Positions 61,294 to 64,000 of a stretch of DNA of 64,000 nucleotides are shown piece after piece. Under the pieces are notes generated by a model. The model was given only the letters and a program-made list of their open reading frames with translations. It did not search any database and was not told where the DNA came from. Every line of letters starts with the position of its first letter. The stretch's first letter is position 1. The position numbers were made by a program, and so were the translations under genes. Source of the stretch: Lunularia cruciata (taxonomy: Eukaryota; Streptophyta; Marchantiopsida; Lunulariales; Lunulariaceae); NCBI GenBank assembly GCA_948567375.1, contig OX419762.1:33113465-33177464 (forward strand), read 5' to 3'.

Positions 61294-62694
61294 ATCTTCT
61301 CCATGTGGATGACCTTGCATTACTAGGAGATCCGCATGTGGCATTTGGTACACTCTCTTCCAATATTACTCGTCGACCTTCCTACTTCATCCGTACCGTT
61401 CCCTCTTCACCGTATTTCCTATCGAGTCTGAGAGCATTTGATAAGAGGATTATGGGAATCTTTGGTGATATAATTGGACAAGGGACTTTTGAGTGTATGA
61501 CTGGGGATTTGGCACGTAGACAGCCGGCTCTACCAATCTCATGTGGTGGGGTTGGCTTGCTTTCTATGGAGGAGATGACACCTATAACGTTCTTGGGTAG
61601 TTGGGCTCTCTCAACACCCCTACTTTCCTCTCGTTTTGTGATTGCTGATAGGCCGGTTTTGGAGACTTATGTGACAGAGGTGGAGGGAGGAGCCTTTTCT
61701 CTCCAGGTGTTATTGCGGCAGACGAGAGATAGTCTATCCCCACGAGCACGAGAGGGTTTTCCACCATTTGCTTCACTATCGTCAGATTGGACTAGAGGTT
61801 TATAGTCTTCCTTGATGGAGCGACAGTGTGAGCATATGCTACATTCTCTCTTAGTTGACTCGTCCATTCCTCAGGCTACTAGAGCATGTCTACGCTCTTG
61901 CTCCGGCAAGGGTGCAGGCTTGTGGATCCTAGCTCGACCGTGCATTAGGGCTTTCCGACTCGCACCGGCTACTTTCTCTACAACGATGAGGTTTCGCCTA
62001 GGTTTGGTCCACCCATCTGCATCTTCACTACTCACTTGTGAGTGTGGTTCTACACTAGATGCAGCGGCGGTCCACATGACACGATGTCCTTTCGGAGGAC
62101 AGAGGATAGCTACCCATGATGCCATTAGAGACATAGTGTTTGCTATGGCGTGAGAGAGTGGATACTTGGCTTGGAGGGAGCGTTCGTATGCTTTGCAGAT
62201 GACACGTGTTAGGGCAGACTTATACTTGGTCCGAGATGATCAGGTGACAGTAGCGGATGTCGTGGTCACTGACCCTAAACGGGATACAGTTTTGGAGGGA
62301 GTGATTACCCATCCCCCTGGATTGGCGGCGAGTGCAGCAGCAGGTCGCAAGGTCTCCAAGTATAGGGGCATGCAGCGAGGTCACCTCTTTGTTCCATTAG
62401 CCTTGGAGTTATATAGAGCGATGTACACGGCATTTGACACATTTGTCAGGGAGTGCACGAGAGCTTATCATGTTAGGCGATAGGGGGTATCACTCTCACT
62501 CTCATACTTTGTAGCATATTTTAGACAATGTGTGTCCATTGCTCTACAGAGTGCAGTGGCTGGTGCAATCCATAGGAGAGTAATCACATTAGGTGATATT
62601 TCTTCGGATGTTCCAGTTGTGTGTAGACCGTACGATTTGCATGGCTCGGATATCTTAGGTGCGGTAGGGCAGATTTCTCAAACGGACTCTATTG

Positions 62695-62800
62695 GGGCTT
62701 AGCCCCATGTTACCTCTTTTGTCTCTCCCTTGTACGGCTTGATGGGGTCTTCCCATCCTTCATTTTTCCTGCGCGATCGCCTTCTCCTCGATTATTGAAG
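62695..62800 (+). repeat. LINE 3' tail, second copy
   Basis: Directly follows the LINE coding part, so this is the native 3' end. The copy at 61188 must come from a neighbouring, more severely truncated insertion or from a tandem transcript. Confidence 0.88.
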
Positions 62801-62803
62801 AAG

Positions 62804-64000
62804 TTACTACTCTTTGAGATGGATCCTCACGTCAAATCAGATGGTTACCGATAAGGTGGCACGTTTTTGACACTCTACCAGGTTTGGAAGTCCGGTTTAG
62901 TAAATCGCTGGACGACCTTCTGGAGCTGCGACGACAGATCAACGTTGGCAGATTGGGTCCCAGATGTCGCGACAAGGGAAGCGTTGAGTTCAATTGGCGG
63001 GTACAGGGGGAGCTCAAGATCCCCGCTTGGGTAATGTGTAAACTACTGTACCGGGCATTGTCCCTATTCTACTATCTAGGAACGGCTTCACGCGAAGCCC
63101 ATCAAGTAAACTCTACGACATCGATGCCGCCGAGGAAGTCATCTGGTATTCACTCGTGCACTCCGACCAGTCATATACTACCGGTGAGTCGGAAGCACGT
63201 GCAGACGAATGGAGGAAGGAGCATATAGCAGAGTTTTGCAGACTGTCCAAGTAGGGAAGAGACCCCGGTAGTTCCCTTTCTTCACAAGTTACCGGTATCA
63301 ATCACTCGAGATCTCGGTCTCGTGTCGTGGCGTGATTCCTTTGCCGTTCATCACTAGAGAATATATGGACTTAGGTCTAAGTTAGCAAGGCTAATTGAGC
63401 TGAGTGCACGAAAGCAAACGAGACAAACACCAGTGCGGAAAAGACAGAGTATAGAGTTCAGATCGGGAGTTTAAGTAGAGGACAGGCTTAACATATTATG
63501 TAAAAGTAATTATCTTGAGAGGATAAATATGTTTTTCTTATCAATAAATATTAATCTGATCATGTAAATAAATTTTATTTTAAAATAAATTGTATCAAAT
63601 CAGATATTTATTAAATTTTTATTGCAAATAAATCCAGGGAATTGTTAAAACAATCCACCTTTTTACTTATTTGATCCATTCTACACTATTGTAGGTGAGT
63701 CACTACTTGAATAGTCAAGATAGCACACTAAAGTTGTAGTGTGAATCCAAACTCATGTGACACAATACAAGCATTGTCATTGACTTGCACTTTGAACTTG
63801 CGACCTATAAGAGTTTTATGGTCATGAGTAAAAAGTTCTAAGGTTTAGAGAAACCTATTCTCAATTTAAAGTTGCCTTCCATCAATTGACGGCCAAAGAT
63901 CACTAAACTCCTACTCTTTTGACCTTAACTTCCTGATTTTACTCAAGATAAGAGCGGAATACTACCTCTGATCTCTTGTGTTGTCAATTTTGTGGGGTTC
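62804..64000. other. Unassigned right end of the window
   Basis: A 114-codon open stretch at 62884-63228 (plus) has no recognisable domain. From about 63.48 kb the sequence becomes AT-rich and may begin another LTR element, but no coding motif is visible. Confidence 0.45.

Larger units (their letters stand above)
61177..62803 (+). mobile_element. 5'-truncated LINE with zinc knuckle and restriction-like endonuclease
   Basis: A plus-strand C-terminal LINE fragment. After a stretch with VDDLALLGDP (about 61.3 kb) comes a region with CGGVGLLSMEE, then the knuckle CECGSTLDAAAVHMTRC with THDAIRD (about 62.04-62.13 kb), then RADLYLVRDDQVTVADVVVTDP split for length here as RADLYLV and VADVVVTDP (about 62.21-62.27 kb). 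This order fits the CCHC plus restriction-like endonuclease of R2/Dualen-type elements. Two in-frame stops (near 61.80 and 62.15 kb) interrupt it. A tail of about 105 bp occurs at both ends (61188-61293 and 62695-62800). The 12-mer TTATTGAAGAAG flanks the whole unit at 61177-61188 and 62792-62803. Confidence 0.72.

Noticed and set aside
62884-63228. 114-codon plus-strand frame after the LINE
   Set aside because: No domain, no ATG at its start and no relation to the LINE reading.
1-64000. CRISPR arrays, rRNA genes, intact tRNA genes, bacterial operons
   Set aside because: No regularly spaced repeats, no rRNA-like blocks and no intact tRNA cloverleaf were seen; the spliced genes show that this is plant nuclear DNA.

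Overview
The window is nuclear DNA of a land plant. Three intron-bearing host genes, all on the minus strand, lie in moderate-GC flanks, and an AT-rich block of about 32 kb (roughly 15-47 kb) made of nested, decayed transposable elements separates them. A bryophyte is the most likely source and a liverwort the best single guess. The main reason is a decayed immune-receptor gene with an alpha/beta-hydrolase, NB-ARC and LRR layout at 48.1-50.2 kb; this HNL class is known mainly from liverworts. The species itself cannot be read from the sequence.

Layout. 1-7 kb: no convincing gene; hairpins, a poly-C tract and a local duplication. 7.06-8.55 kb (-): a two-exon gene for a small membrane subunit of mitochondrial complex I (21-kDa/NUXM type). 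10.43-14.77 kb (-): a four-exon gene for a large acidic chloroplast protein resembling EMB1703. 15-47 kb: nested elements. A broken Ty3/Gypsy element (outer repeats at 22.1 and 36.0 kb) is interrupted by a second Gypsy element (26.18-35.77 kb, minus, flanked by TTGT), and a solo LTR of that second family lies close by in the opposite orientation. A broken Copia element (36.3-41.3 kb, plus) and a LINE with a C-terminal zinc-knuckle region (43.7-46.4 kb, plus) follow. 48.1-50.2 kb (-): the HNL pseudogene. 54.19-60.68 kb (-): a complete 16-exon sphingosine-1-phosphate lyase gene whose exons join in frame to 559 codons plus stop. 61.2-62.8 kb (+): a 5'-truncated LINE with a repeated 3' tail.

The most unusual object is the inner Gypsy fossil. 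Its minus-strand order is gag with two zinc knuckles, aspartic protease, a cytosine-C5 DNA methyltransferase domain, reverse transcriptase, RNase H, integrase and a terminal PHD finger. It therefore carries both a DNA-methylation writer and a chromatin reader. Retrotransposons that captured DNA methyltransferases have been reported in charophyte algae and dinoflagellates; a land-plant copy that also has a PHD finger deserves close attention. The element is broken and is treated here only as a fossil.

Other cross-window signals are several short-loop, near-perfect hairpins in unrelated contexts (suggesting template-switch mutation), two introns that appear to use GC-AG splice sites, and a 16-bp microexon in the lyase gene. 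The three intact host genes serve three compartments (mitochondrial respiration, chloroplast/embryo function, ER sphingolipid breakdown) and show no sign of co-regulation.
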